From a virus, in IMG/VR virus record IMGVR_UViG_3300044950_000563, positions 1-34,111 of that record: a stretch of 34,111 nt of DNA; one strand, written 5' to 3'. Position numbers and translations under genes: made by a program. Below the pieces are notes generated by a model. The model was not told the origin of the DNA, ran no database searches, and saw only the letters and a program-made list of their open reading frames with translations. Of the stretch, positions 20,928 through 28,571 are shown piece by piece; positions within the stretch are counted from its first letter, which is position 1; every line of letters begins with the position of its first letter.

Positions 20928-23621
20928 TTAATTCCTCATAACGTAGTTTGGCTCAAGGTCGGCCTCAGCGTTATACCATGCCGGGGCCACGCTTGGCATC
21001 TTGACTTCTTCCATTTCGGATAGGCGGTCACCAACGGACACGTCAGACACGATAGGTAGCGGAAGTTGCAGGCCGTACCACCGCTCAAGTGGGTTGTTCT
21101 CCATGTAGAACCGCACTGCGCTCCCTGCCTCCTGCACCATGTCCTCACGCACGTACATCACCAAAGCGTCGTGGATAAATGCAACTGGCATGATGCTGTC
21201 TTGCGGTGCATCCCGGCACATGCGCCATAGCGCGGTGATACCCAAGTCAGACGCAAAACGCTGCACGGGGCTGTTGATCGCTTGGCGCACGGCTTCGCTG
21301 CGGACGCTCTTCTTAATCGAGTAAATCGACGGCAAGTGTCTGACCGCGCCGTGAAGGGACCGCACGTAGCCATGGGTGTACACGAAGCGCTCCACCGCGT
21401 TGTGCCACTCTAGCAGGCCGGGGTAGGCGTCGAAGAAGTTGTCTCGCGCGGCCATGCTCTCCTGCTCGGTGTACTCCACGCCGTACTCAACCTTGGCGTA
21501 GGTCTTGAACCCTCGCCACTGCATCCCGTACAGGAACCCAAAGTTCACGGCCTTGGCTTGATACCGCAACTGGGCTATGAAGTCTGCCACGGTTGCCGTG
21601 CGCCGCTCGCCGGGGTTCAGCTTCCTGAGGAAGTCCCCAGACCCGGCAAAATTGTTGGCCACGTCTAGCAGAATGTCCTGAGATTTCTTGTTCCTGATAA
21701 TGTTCTGCAAGTCGTTGCCGCTCACGGCGCAAGCGGTGTTGGCGTGAATGTCCACACCCTCCCGATATAACCTTATCATGTTCTGCTCGTTTGCCTCACA
21801 GGCGGCAATGCGCAATTCAGCCTGCGACAAGTCGGCTTCAATAATCTTGTAGCCGGGCGGGGCCACGAATATGGATCGGAAGGCCTTGGCCAGTTCCCCG
21901 CGCTTGGGGAAGTTCTGGGCGTTTGGGTTGCTTGAGGACGTCCGACCGGTCACTGTGCGATGCAGGAAGAAGCTGGGATAAATTCGCCAATTTTCCCCCT
22001 TCCTGACAAGGTGCTGCCAGAACCCGGTGGGGCCGCCCTTTTCGGTGTCGTGCTCTCTGCCGACGTAGGTTGTGCGCATCTTGTCCAGCTTTGACCATCG
22101 CATAATCCCGTCAACCAGCGGCTCGCTGGCAAAGTAGATCAGGTGCGTCTTGGCACTGGTGCTAGGTATACGCTCGTCACCAGTCTTGTGCCGGGTGCCT
22201 TTCGTAAACTCGACGGGGGTGAGGTCTAGGCCGTTGGGTCCGAACAGGGCGTCAGCCACAAGGTCTCGGCGGGTTAGGCTAAGACCGGCCTTCAGGTGCT
22301 CGCGCCGTAGTGCAGCCGGTATCTCTGACAGGACGCGGGTGTGGGTTTCCTTGGTGTCGCGCTCAATCTGGATTTGCAGTTCTGCCAGCCGGTTACGGTC
22401 AATCACAAGCCCGGTCGTCTCGACCCTGTCAGCAAAGGCCTGCAACGCGGGAAGCTGCGTACACCTGTAGGTGTTCCACTGCCCCTCGTCCACCTGCGCC
22501 AAGCGCATAAGCGCCCGCGCCGCCCGGTAGTTCGCGTCTGTGTCCCCGCCCGCGTAACGCAGAAACTTGTCCTTGTCTGTGGCCAGCAACTCAAGCATCT
22601 TGCTCTTGTCAACGCTGGCATTGAACGCGTCCGCATATCCGGCCATTTCAGGAACCCACCGGCGTGTGACCTCGTCAAGGCTCTTCTCGCGCATGTTCTC
22701 GTCAACCACGAAGGCCAACTGCTGAGTGTCCGCTTGCCAATTCTGCACCGTTATCTTCATACTCTCGCGTATCTGGTGATGGTCAAATTTGAAGTTGTGG
22801 CCGATCTTGTTGATGGTTGGGTCTTCCAGCAACTTCCTGAGTTGCAGTTTTGCCCGGCCCACCTGCCTGCGTAACGCGTCTTCAGTCATGTCTGGGAACA
22901 CAATCTTGGCCGCGCGCATGTCCACTGGCACGACGTATGATTGGCCAACGCGCCGGGTAAGCTGGACTGTCAAGACCCTCACGTTAGGGTCGGTCCAGTT
23001 GAGGCCGGTGGTCTCTGTGTCAACGGCCATCCATGACGGGTGGTCATTCAGTATCTCGGACAGGTCCAGTGTCCAACGATAGTCAGTGTTGCTCTCGGTG
23101 GCCTGTTCCAAGCATGTCTGGTCATAGTCGTTGTCTGCTAGGGTGGCGATCATATGGAAGTCGGTGGTGAACAGGCTGATGTTCTCTGGGAACCATAGGC
23201 ACTGCCTTACCCCACTCATAGGCAGTACCGGGAAGCGCATGTCAGGCAGGTCAGCTAGGCGTCCGCGCGCCTTGCCTATCTGGGCTGCCCGGCCCGATAC
23301 CTGCCTTAGGGCATGCTTCCCAAGGGTTACCACCATGCCCGGACTACACGTCCTGAACAGCCGCAAGAACTCCTCTCGATACGTGGCTAGGTGGGCGGAC
23401 TGGTCACGGTCGCCCACGCAGTCTTCAGGCATTGGCGCGGCGCATGGCAGGAAGCAGAAGTCTTCCATGGTGAAATCATAGCCACCTGACACGCTGGCAA
23501 AGAACCGGCGCTCAAGGTCCGTCATGGCATCGCCCACCGCGAAGGCTCCTTCATCTGGGGGTTCGCAGATCACCAGTACAGGTGCGTTCCGCTGCCCCAC
23601 TATGTATAGGTCATTCGTCAT
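20928..23621 (-). CDS. polA: Family A DNA polymerase with 3'-5' exonuclease and N-terminal UDG-like domain
   Basis: 897 aa. Residues 1-170 resemble a uracil-DNA-glycosylase-superfamily fold (VLVICEPPDEGAF, MVVTLGKHALRQVSG), without an obvious catalytic HPS motif. The exonuclease carries DTETTGL (201-207), GHNFKFD (274-280) and YAGGDTDANY (356-365), all DEDD residues present. The polymerase has motif A EADLSQAELRIAA (595-607), motif B from Arg686 and Lys690 to YG (698-699), and motif C FIHDAL (815-820). The usual HDE of motif C is HDA here, so the second acidic residue is missing while the essential Asp818 remains. It overlaps the helicase gene by 4 nt. It is the replicative enzyme by context. 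Confidence 0.93.
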   Translation of the reverse strand: MTNDLYIVGQRNAPVLVICEPPDEGAFAVGDAMTDLERRFFASVSGGYDFTMEDFCFLPCAAPMPEDCVGDRDQSAHLATYREEFLRLFRTCSPGMVVTLGKHALRQVSGRAAQIGKARGRLADLPDMRFPVLPMSGVRQCLWFPENISLFTTDFHMIATLADNDYDQTCLEQATESNTDYRWTLDLSEILNDHPSWMAVDTETTGLNWTDPNVRVLTVQLTRRVGQSYVVPVDMRAAKIVFPDMTEDALRRQVGRAKLQLRKLLEDPTINKIGHNFKFDHHQIRESMKITVQNWQADTQQLAFVVDENMREKSLDEVTRRWVPEMAGYADAFNASVDKSKMLELLATDKDKFLRYAGGDTDANYRAARALMRLAQVDEGQWNTYRCTQLPALQAFADRVETTGLVIDRNRLAELQIQIERDTKETHTRVLSEIPAALRREHLKAGLSLTRRDLVADALFGPNGLDLTPVEFTKGTRHKTGDERIPSTSAKTHLIYFASEPLVDGIMRWSKLDKMRTTYVGREHDTEKGGPTGFWQHLVRKGENWRIYPSFFLHRTVTGRTSSSNPNAQNFPKRGELAKAFRSIFVAPPGYKIIEADLSQAELRIAACEANEQNMIRLYREGVDIHANTACAVSGNDLQNIIRNKKSQDILLDVANNFAGSGDFLRKLNPGERRTATVADFIAQLRYQAKAVNFGFLYGMQWRGFKTYAKVEYGVEYTEQESMAARDNFFDAYPGLLEWHNAVERFVYTHGYVRSLHGAVRHLPSIYSIKKSVRSEAVRQAINSPVQRFASDLGITALWRMCRDAPQDSIMPVAFIHDALVMYVREDMVQEAGSAVRFYMENNPLERWYGLQLPLPIVSDVSVGDRLSEMEEVKMPSVAPAWYNAEADLEPNYVMRN

Positions 23622-24955
23622 TCTGGAACCTCCACGCGTCTTGGTTGTGTGCCGGGCTGGGTGCGTACAGTCTCGGCAATAAACGCGTCACGGCCCTGCC
23701 TAATGGCTGCCTCGCGCGTTGGGATCGGCGCACGCAGCCCGATGTTTGTTGGCTTGAAGCTGAAGGTAAGGCCTATCTCAAAGTCTTCGGGACCGTGCCG
23801 GTTCTTGGTCACGTTGGCCACCCTGATTGACGGGTCGTCGCGGTGCCTGCGTACCATAACCACCAGTGACGCGTCTTGCGATAGCGCGTCTGTTCCGTAC
23901 AGCCCCTCGGTGCCCACAATCTTTGACCGGTTCTGCTGCCATGTGGCCAGCATAGCGGTGCGGGTTACCTGCGCGCCCTCACGCAACTCTCGCACCAACT
24001 GGGCAAGCCGCTCTGTTTCACTGCTGAAGCTTTTTCGCTCGACCGGCCTCAAAAAGTAGGTTCCGTCAACGTCGGTAAGGTCGGGGCTGTACTGCCTAAT
24101 TGCCGCCTGCACGTCACCGGTGGTGCGGATATCCAGCGAGTTTGGTATGATGATGTTGCGCAGCAATCTCTCAGGAAGGCCCTCGCGCAAGCGCTCCTCA
24201 ACCTCGCGGTAGGCTCGCGTTGACACACGGCGCTGAACACCCAAGCTGGGGTCAAGTCCGTAGTACATGCAAAGAATACGGTGCACATACTGTTCTTCAC
24301 TCATTTCCTTCGTGATTGCCAGCACGCGTTCCCCAGCTAGGGCTAGGTGCATGGCCCCGGCGATCTGCAAATACGTCTTACCCACGCCGGGGCGGGCCGC
24401 GATAACGCCAAGGTCTCCCCTCTTCAAGCCACCAACCTCGTCGTCAAGCCCCACGATGCCGGTACCGACAATGGCACGCAGGCTGTTCATCGGCTCAAGG
24501 GACTGCAAGAATGTGGTCTGCATGTACTGCATATCCACTGCGGTCATGGTGGACTGCGCTATGAGTTCCCGGCGCTCGGACAGGACTGTGGCAATCTCCT
24601 CTCCGTCGTCTTGCTCAATGGCGTCCTGAAGCCGCATGATGACGTCAGCGCCTTGGCGTATCCTGACTTGGTTCACCAGTGCATCGCGGTAAAAGGCCAG
24701 AGGCTCCGGTGCCTCGGGTAGCTGGATGCGGCGTTCCTCAAGCGTAGTCTCTGTCGGGAAGGATTGATGCCGGTGGTAGTGCTGACCCACGAACTCGTAA
24801 ACGGCTTGCTCCTCCTCGGTCAGCGTGTCACGTGGCACGCTGTTGAAGGCTGAGAAGTTGCGGTCTTCCAGTATACGGCGGAGCAGGCGCAGGGGTGTGC
24901 TGGTAATGGCGCGACGGACCCGGCGTCTTGCTGATGGGCGTACAGGTTCAAGCAT
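23618..24955 (-). CDS. dnaB: DnaB-like replicative helicase
   Basis: About 445 aa. The N-terminal helical domain (EEQAVYEFVGQHYHRHQSFP) is followed by the RecA-like motor: LDDEVGGLKRGDLGVIAARP and GVGKTYLQIAGAM, with Walker A ARPGVGKT at residues 187-194, and VLAITKEMSEEQYVHRI (motif H1a). PDLTDVDGTYFL stands at Walker B, and TAMLATWQQNRSK followed by DASLVVMVRRHRDD carries the H3/H4-like glutamine and basic residues. The Walker B region differs from the canonical IDYLQL. The ATG at 24955 overlaps the upstream stop by 1 nt (TGATG). It is preceded by a probable loader and followed by the polymerase. Confidence 0.87.
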   Translation of the reverse strand: MLEPVRPSARRRVRRAITSTPLRLLRRILEDRNFSAFNSVPRDTLTEEEQAVYEFVGQHYHRHQSFPTETTLEERRIQLPEAPEPLAFYRDALVNQVRIRQGADVIMRLQDAIEQDDGEEIATVLSERRELIAQSTMTAVDMQYMQTTFLQSLEPMNSLRAIVGTGIVGLDDEVGGLKRGDLGVIAARPGVGKTYLQIAGAMHLALAGERVLAITKEMSEEQYVHRILCMYYGLDPSLGVQRRVSTRAYREVEERLREGLPERLLRNIIIPNSLDIRTTGDVQAAIRQYSPDLTDVDGTYFLRPVERKSFSSETERLAQLVRELREGAQVTRTAMLATWQQNRSKIVGTEGLYGTDALSQDASLVVMVRRHRDDPSIRVANVTKNRHGPEDFEIGLTFSFKPTNIGLRAPIPTREAAIRQGRDAFIAETVRTQPGTQPRRVEVPE

Positions 24956-26700
24956 CAATCTTCCCCCATATACCCGCTAAGGTCTTCTGTTGGCGGAAGC
25001 GTGTCGTCGTCTCGTTGTGCCATGCGCGCTTGCCTCACCTGCTCTTGTGCAATTCTGGTTTGTAGCACTTGACGGTACCCGGTGCCATAGGCTCGTCTCA
25101 GCCGTCGTGCCAGTTCTCGGTTCTCGTCGCGGGCCTCAAGAACCGCCTGTGCCTCCTCGTCGTTCTGTGCCAAGCGCTGCACAAGTTCTTCGAGTTCATC
25201 CGGTCGCATGTTGCGCGTGGACAGGTTGTCATACCCCACCGCGTGCGTCTCGGTTAGGCGCTCCATGGCACGGTCATGGCGGTTGCGGTCCAGACGTGCC
25301 CGCTCCTCGTCTTCGGGTGTGTGCCCACCCCCATGGAATGCTAGGGCATAGGCCTCCACGTACTGCGTGGCGAAGTGCGTCAACAGGCTAAGGCTTGGCC
25401 GGGCGTCTAGGATGCTTTCGCGCTTGTCAGGGTTGCTGAGCATAAACGGAATGGCCAGCGCCGTTGCGGTACCAAAGTCACGTGCGACCCAGTCAAACAG
25501 GTAGCCCCACCGCATGGCCTTGTCGGGCAACTCAATGCTCTTGATCCGGTGCTTGATCATCCCGCGCTCTTTGGGGGTCCAGACCGGTGGGCGGTATCCG
25601 CCGCACTTGGACGCTATCGCATTGCTCCACGCCTGCTCAAGGTCTTCAACTTTGACCACGGCCTTGGCTAGGCGTTTGCTGCGCTTGGCGGCCATGGCGT
25701 GCACCGCCGCGTTGAGAACGTCGTCAATCGCCGTACCAGTGCCCGCACCGGGTGCGCCGGAAAGCCTCGCGTGTACCCTGTCAGCCGTGCTTTCGGCGGG
25801 CAAGTCGTCACCGTGGCGTAGGGCAAACTCAATCACCGGGCGGTTTACCACGTCAATCGCCACCTCGCGGCGCACTCGCCGCGTGCGCTGCCTCCATCCC
25901 GTGGTGGGCACTTCGTGCTCCTCGGGCTTGTTGGTTTTACCTTGTCGTCTCCCCGGTAGTGTCGCCACCGGCGAAGCCTCAGGCAAGACTGAACGTAGTG
26001 AAGGATTGGCTGAAGGCTTATGTTCCTTCTTTATAGGTAAAGTTTCTTTACCAGTTTCACTGTCGTTACCCTCTGTTTCACAGGTGTTTTCGCTCACCTC
26101 GCTGCACCGGGTGCGCCTGCGTATTGGTAGCTGAACCACGTTGTTATCCTCCCTCACAGGCCCTAGCAGGGCCATCCACGCGTCCCGTGCCTCTTGTGTC
26201 CTCGTTGCCCGGTAGTGCGCCTCGGCGGCCACGATGGCGGCCCTCTGGGCCATGCGTAACGCGTCTGCCATGGCACGGGTCTCTACCCTTGCCGCTTCAC
26301 GGGTATAGGCCGGGTCGGACGCGGTGCCCATCACGCTGAGGTTCACGGCGTAACGGCGCGACTGCCCAACGGCACGGCGTAGAATGTACCCCTCAGAGGA
26401 AAGCCGTTCAAGCGCTTTGAATATGGTGGGCCTACTAAGCCCGGTTCCCGCGAAGTGCAGTGTTTTGCCGTCACTGTGCGGTATCCCATGCTGTAGGTGT
26501 CGAGTTGGTATGAGTTCCCACATTTTCCCCCATGCGACCGTGCGGGCGAAGACGGCGCTCAACACTTTGTACTCACTGGGGGTAAGGTGCCCGGCCCACA
26601 CGTTGGTCAGCCATTGGTGAAACACGTGTTCTTCAAAAAAGGATATTTTTCTCGTCGTTTTCGTTCGCGGGCTATTGACGCGTATAGCGGGCTGGGGCAT
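24955..26700 (-). CDS. Winged-helix replication initiator / helicase-loader protein
   Basis: 581 aa. The N-terminal 125 residues resemble phage replication protein O/RepA-type winged helix domains: VWAGHLTPSEYKVLSAVFAR, then GTGLSRPTIFKALERLSSEG and YILRRAVGQSRRYAVNLSV (recognition helix at SRPTIFKALERL). Long charged and low-complexity linkers follow (about residues 200-300), then helical C-terminal regions (MERLTETHAVGYDNL, ELEELVQRLAQNDEEAQAVLE) that could contact the helicase. Its location directly before dnaB, with overlap, supports an initiator or loader. The start at ATG 26700 has only a weak RBS-like GAGACGAGAG. Two box A repeats lie inside the gene. The gene-free region upstream may contain its binding sites. 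Confidence 0.75.
   Translation of the reverse strand: MPQPAIRVNSPRTKTTRKISFFEEHVFHQWLTNVWAGHLTPSEYKVLSAVFARTVAWGKMWELIPTRHLQHGIPHSDGKTLHFAGTGLSRPTIFKALERLSSEGYILRRAVGQSRRYAVNLSVMGTASDPAYTREAARVETRAMADALRMAQRAAIVAAEAHYRATRTQEARDAWMALLGPVREDNNVVQLPIRRRTRCSEVSENTCETEGNDSETGKETLPIKKEHKPSANPSLRSVLPEASPVATLPGRRQGKTNKPEEHEVPTTGWRQRTRRVRREVAIDVVNRPVIEFALRHGDDLPAESTADRVHARLSGAPGAGTGTAIDDVLNAAVHAMAAKRSKRLAKAVVKVEDLEQAWSNAIASKCGGYRPPVWTPKERGMIKHRIKSIELPDKAMRWGYLFDWVARDFGTATALAIPFMLSNPDKRESILDARPSLSLLTHFATQYVEAYALAFHGGGHTPEDEERARLDRNRHDRAMERLTETHAVGYDNLSTRNMRPDELEELVQRLAQNDEEAQAVLEARDENRELARRLRRAYGTGYRQVLQTRIAQEQVRQARMAQRDDDTLPPTEDLSGYMGED
25745..25755. promoter_or_regulatory. Box A inverted repeat, intragenic
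   Basis: GCACCGGGTGC, full 13-bp form at 25744-25756, in the initiator/loader gene, encoding GAPGAG within a linker. Confidence 0.65.
26104..26114. promoter_or_regulatory. Box A inverted repeat, intragenic
   Basis: GCACCGGGTGC in the initiator/loader gene, encoding RTRC in a basic linker; one outer base deviates from the 13-bp form. It is 360 nt from the previous copy, the closest intragenic pair in the window. Confidence 0.6.
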
Positions 26701-26887
26701 GGTGCTCTCGTCTCGTTATGGGCTGGGGCTGGTAATTCTGTCTCGTGGCGGGTCGTCTCATACTGGGGCATACGGTGCGTCTAGGTGCACGTGGGTTCTG
26801 GCTAACTCGTTCTGGCGGATGGTTGGCAGTGTATGGGTGTCGAGGTACGGCGGTCCCTCGGCTAGACTAACTCCCTGTTGGTCACTT

Positions 26888-26914
26888 GGCCCTCGCTTCG
26901 GCGGGGGCCTTTTT
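26888..26914 (+). terminator. Plus-strand intrinsic terminator
   Basis: GGCCCTCGC-TTCG-GCGGGGGCC forms a 9-bp stem (one G-U pair) closed by a stable TTCG loop, followed directly by TTTTT. It works only for rightward transcription, although every recognised gene in the window is leftward. Confidence 0.85.
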
Positions 26915-26992
26915 CATGGTGTAGCCTACCTATTGAGCCGTAGCCTGTCCAGCCACTACATATGGTAGCCCATACTGCATCAGGCACAAGCC

Positions 26993-27003
26993 GCACCCGG
27001 TGC
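26993..27003. promoter_or_regulatory. Box A inverted repeat, intergenic
   Basis: GCACCCGGTGC, full 13-bp form at 26992-27004, 34 nt downstream of the 40-aa gene and upstream of the initiator leader. A possible minus-strand TTGTGC with TACCAT at 16 bp lies just beyond it, but the match is weak. Confidence 0.7.
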
Positions 27004-27036
27004 GCTAGGTTTTGTGGGGTCTTGCCCGTTTTCGGA

Positions 27037-27159
27037 TCACCTGCGGGTGAACTGCATCCATGCGCCGTACAACTGGGCGGGCGGTGTTGACTCTTGCGCC
27101 ATGCCTATTGCCCCTCCGTCAACGGCTACGACAAGCCACCCCTCTGGGTCCAGATACAC
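27037..27159 (-). CDS. Small hypothetical protein, 40 aa
   Basis: A GTG start gives VYLDPEGWLVVAVDGG, AIGMAQESTPPAQ and LYGAWMQFTRR before TGA. An RBS-like GGGGGGAGGA precedes the start, which lies just after the TAA of the 32-aa gene (TAATGTG). The sequence has the composition of a folded small beta protein (alternating WLVVAVDGG). It is the last gene of the 28.6-kb operon. Its function is unknown; existence is supported by packing, RBS and protein-like composition. Confidence 0.55.
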   Translation of the reverse strand: MYLDPEGWLVVAVDGGAIGMAQESTPPAQLYGAWMQFTRR

Positions 27160-27160
27160 A

Positions 27161-27259
27161 TTAGCTGCGTCCTCCCCCCTCAGGCCCTATGGCTGCAAGA
27201 AGGTGCTCCACGTACATAAGGCACAGCCCGTATTCAAGCCCTACGTCGCCTTTCATCAT
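27161..27259 (-). CDS. Small hypothetical protein, 32 aa
   Basis: ATGATG start; the protein reads MMKGDVGLEYGLCLMYVEHL followed by LAAIGPEGGGRS. It begins 4 nt after the preceding stop and ends beside the next start. A short amphipathic helix (LEYGLCLMYVEHLLAAI) is predicted by eye. No clear RBS exists, so it probably depends on coupling. Its function is unknown. Confidence 0.5.
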   Translation of the reverse strand: MMKGDVGLEYGLCLMYVEHLLAAIGPEGGGRS

Positions 27260-27263
27260 AGCG

Positions 27264-27551
27264 TCACCCGTTCAATCTTGGGAGGTACCGGTTCACCGCC
27301 ATGCCGTCACCAACCCCTAGGGTCAACGCGGCTGACAGCTTTGCGGCCATATCTGGGATCAATTCACGACCGGGGGCACATGCCCCCAAGGAAAACCCGG
27401 AACACATGGCCAGTAAGGTGGCCACGTTCTCCGGGCTTGCGTCGATGCCATGGTATTCGCACACGCCGGAAAAGTGCTGGAACACACCTAGCGCCAGTTC
27501 CTCGCTAAGGATCAAGCCGCCTCCGGTCGATACCCGTAGATGCTCGCTCAC
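27264..27551 (-). CDS. Hypothetical protein, 95 aa
   Basis: Starts with GTG, overlapping the preceding stop by 4 nt (GTGA). It is helical: LSEELALGVFQHFSGVCEYH, SPENVATLLAMCSGFSLGA, IPDMAAKLSAALTLGVGDGM. No motif is recognised. It is one of a run of small proteins behind the box B promoter at 28.6 kb, the usual setting for phage host-takeover or accessory proteins; that interpretation is inference. Confidence 0.65.
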   Translation of the reverse strand: MSEHLRVSTGGGLILSEELALGVFQHFSGVCEYHGIDASPENVATLLAMCSGFSLGACAPGRELIPDMAAKLSAALTLGVGDGMAVNRYLPRLNG

Positions 27552-27925
27552 AGTATCCCCTCGTTCATCATCAAGGCCAGCACGGCCTGCTCACCGTAGA
27601 TAGCGTCTTTGTACGTCGGGAACAAGGCCGCTGACATAGCGTTCACTCCTGCCCACCCCCGCACACGCGTTGAGGCTGCCTCTCCGGGGGGTGCAGTCTC
27701 GGTGGCTGCAAAGTACTGGCCAAAGGTTAGTCGCTTGCCACGGTACCGCGCAGGCGCGCTGTCGCGATACTCCACATAGAACAGTTGCAGGGTCTCGTCA
27801 AACAGTACCTCAGAGAACCGGACGATGCTCTGCCTGCCCATCTTGGACAGGTCAATCGGGTTGGTGTCCGTGTAGGCTGATACAGGCCTACCAAACAGGT
27901 CTATCATCACGCGTTGCTCGGTCAT
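27548..27925 (-). CDS. Hypothetical protein, 125 aa
   Basis: Has the RBS AGGAGAGCGTC before the ATG. The sequence has a beta-rich middle (QSIVRFSEVLFDETLQLFYV, YRDSAPARYRGKRLTFGQYF) and a C-terminal helix (AIYGEQAVLALMMNEGIL). No conserved motif is recognised. It is followed by a 4-nt overlap with the next gene. Confidence 0.65.
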   Translation of the reverse strand: MTEQRVMIDLFGRPVSAYTDTNPIDLSKMGRQSIVRFSEVLFDETLQLFYVEYRDSAPARYRGKRLTFGQYFAATETAPPGEAASTRVRGWAGVNAMSAALFPTYKDAIYGEQAVLALMMNEGIL

Positions 27926-27934
27926 GACGCTCTC

Positions 27935-28228
27935 CTATGCGCTCCCATTAAGCACGGTCAAGGCCGCCTGTACAGCCGCCTCAGGGCAAGCGTGCACGCT
28001 GATTATCTTGGCACGGATGCCAGACCGTATATCGGCGTCAGACACCGTGGCCGCGTCACGCAGACGATAACACATGCCTAAGCTGCGATCCTGCTCAACA
28101 GTGCGGGTCTCGCACACTGCGAACCGTTTTTGAGTTCCGGGCACGTAGGCCATGGCGATTTCAGTACCCTTGACCAATTCGTGTCCGGGCGGCACGGCTA
28201 GCGTCTGCCACTCAAGGTTAGCGGTCAT
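27935..28228 (-). CDS. Hypothetical protein, 97 aa
   Basis: The ATG at 28228 lies within the end of the 67-aa gene (11-nt overlap). The protein is an alpha/beta type: LEWQTLAVPPGHELVKGTEI, RFAVCETRTVEQDR and a C-terminal KIISVHACPEAAVQAALTVL helix. Its function is not recognised. The stop is 9 nt before the next gene, so this is one operon. Confidence 0.65.
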   Translation of the reverse strand: MTANLEWQTLAVPPGHELVKGTEIAMAYVPGTQKRFAVCETRTVEQDRSLGMCYRLRDAATVSDADIRSGIRAKIISVHACPEAAVQAALTVLNGSA

Positions 28229-28421
28229 TGGTTACTTCCTCCAATTTGTCGATCCTATAGCCACCGGTCATAACCGCGACGTAGTCAGACATACCTATGT
28301 CAATCGACACGGACGCCACGACTATGTCTCCGTATGTCTGCACCCACGCCACGGTCCCCGTGCGGCCACAATACAGGCAGGCAGGGTCTATGATCCTCAC
28401 GGCGGTTCCTACGACTATCAT
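28218..28421 (-). CDS. Small beta-barrel-like protein, 67 aa
   Basis: Strong RBS (GGAGGACAGACC). MIVVGTAVRIIDPACLYCGR, TGTVAWVQTYGDIVVASVSI and DYVAVMTGGYRIDKLEEV look like a KOW/SH3-type barrel: a valine-rich strand, a turn with CLYCGRTGTV, then strands. Such folds bind nucleic acid or ribosomes, but this is only a structural impression. A CxxC pair is present. Confidence 0.65.
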   Translation of the reverse strand: MIVVGTAVRIIDPACLYCGRTGTVAWVQTYGDIVVASVSIDIGMSDYVAVMTGGYRIDKLEEVTNDR

Positions 28422-28438
28422 GGTCTGTCCTCCAAGGG

Positions 28439-28546
28439 CTACAGGGTCAAAATGTATGTGGTAGCACGGAAGGCGCTGTCAAAGACCTCGCGCGTGCCTG
28501 CGTGTTCAACTACCCATTTCCCGTTCTCTGTGTAGGCGTGCGGCAT
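28439..28546 (-). CDS. Small hypothetical protein, 35 aa, first gene after the 28.6-kb promoter
   Basis: The ATG at 28546 is preceded by GGAGGATACG, an excellent RBS. The protein reads MPHAYTENGKWVVEHAGTRE, then VFDSAFRATTYILTL, and ends with TAG 17 nt before the next gene's ATG. It is promoter-proximal. Its function is unknown. The RBS, spacing and composition make it a convincing gene despite its size. Confidence 0.7.
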   Translation of the reverse strand: MPHAYTENGKWVVEHAGTREVFDSAFRATTYILTL

Positions 28547-28571
28547 CGTATCCTCCATTGCTGTTACTGAA

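Larger units (their letters stand above)
26701..27036. other. Gene-free region before the initiator; possible origin or antisense-RNA control region
   Basis: The only stretch over 300 nt without a supported gene. It holds a plus-strand terminator (26888-26914), a box A (26993-27003) and three GTAGCC repeats (26921, 26940, 26965). CTGGGGC repeats at 26723 and 26763 have a third copy at 26692 just inside the initiator gene. On the minus strand an 11-codon frame, MKKAPAEARAK (26917-26882), coincides with the hairpin and might be a leader peptide. No tRNA was found. A weak plus-strand promoter (TTGACG 26675-26680, CATGGT 26698-26703, 17-bp spacer) could start an RNA ending at the terminator, complementary to the initiator mRNA leader. 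Origin and antisense roles are inference. Confidence 0.4.

Noticed and set aside
26701-27036. tRNA or structured RNA gene in the gene-free region
   Set aside because: No T-loop GTTCRA signature or cloverleaf could be built on either strand. Only the terminator hairpin and short repeats are convincing.
27014-27508. Plus-strand frame of 164 codons near the gene-free region
   Set aside because: It runs antisense to two small minus-strand genes and the 95-aa gene. The minus-strand frames have overlaps and, for one, an RBS, and read like proteins.
28425-28442. GGGCTAC near 28436 as a sixth box B
   Set aside because: Only one half-site is present; it coincides with the stop codon of the 35-aa gene and no promoter hexamers lie near it.
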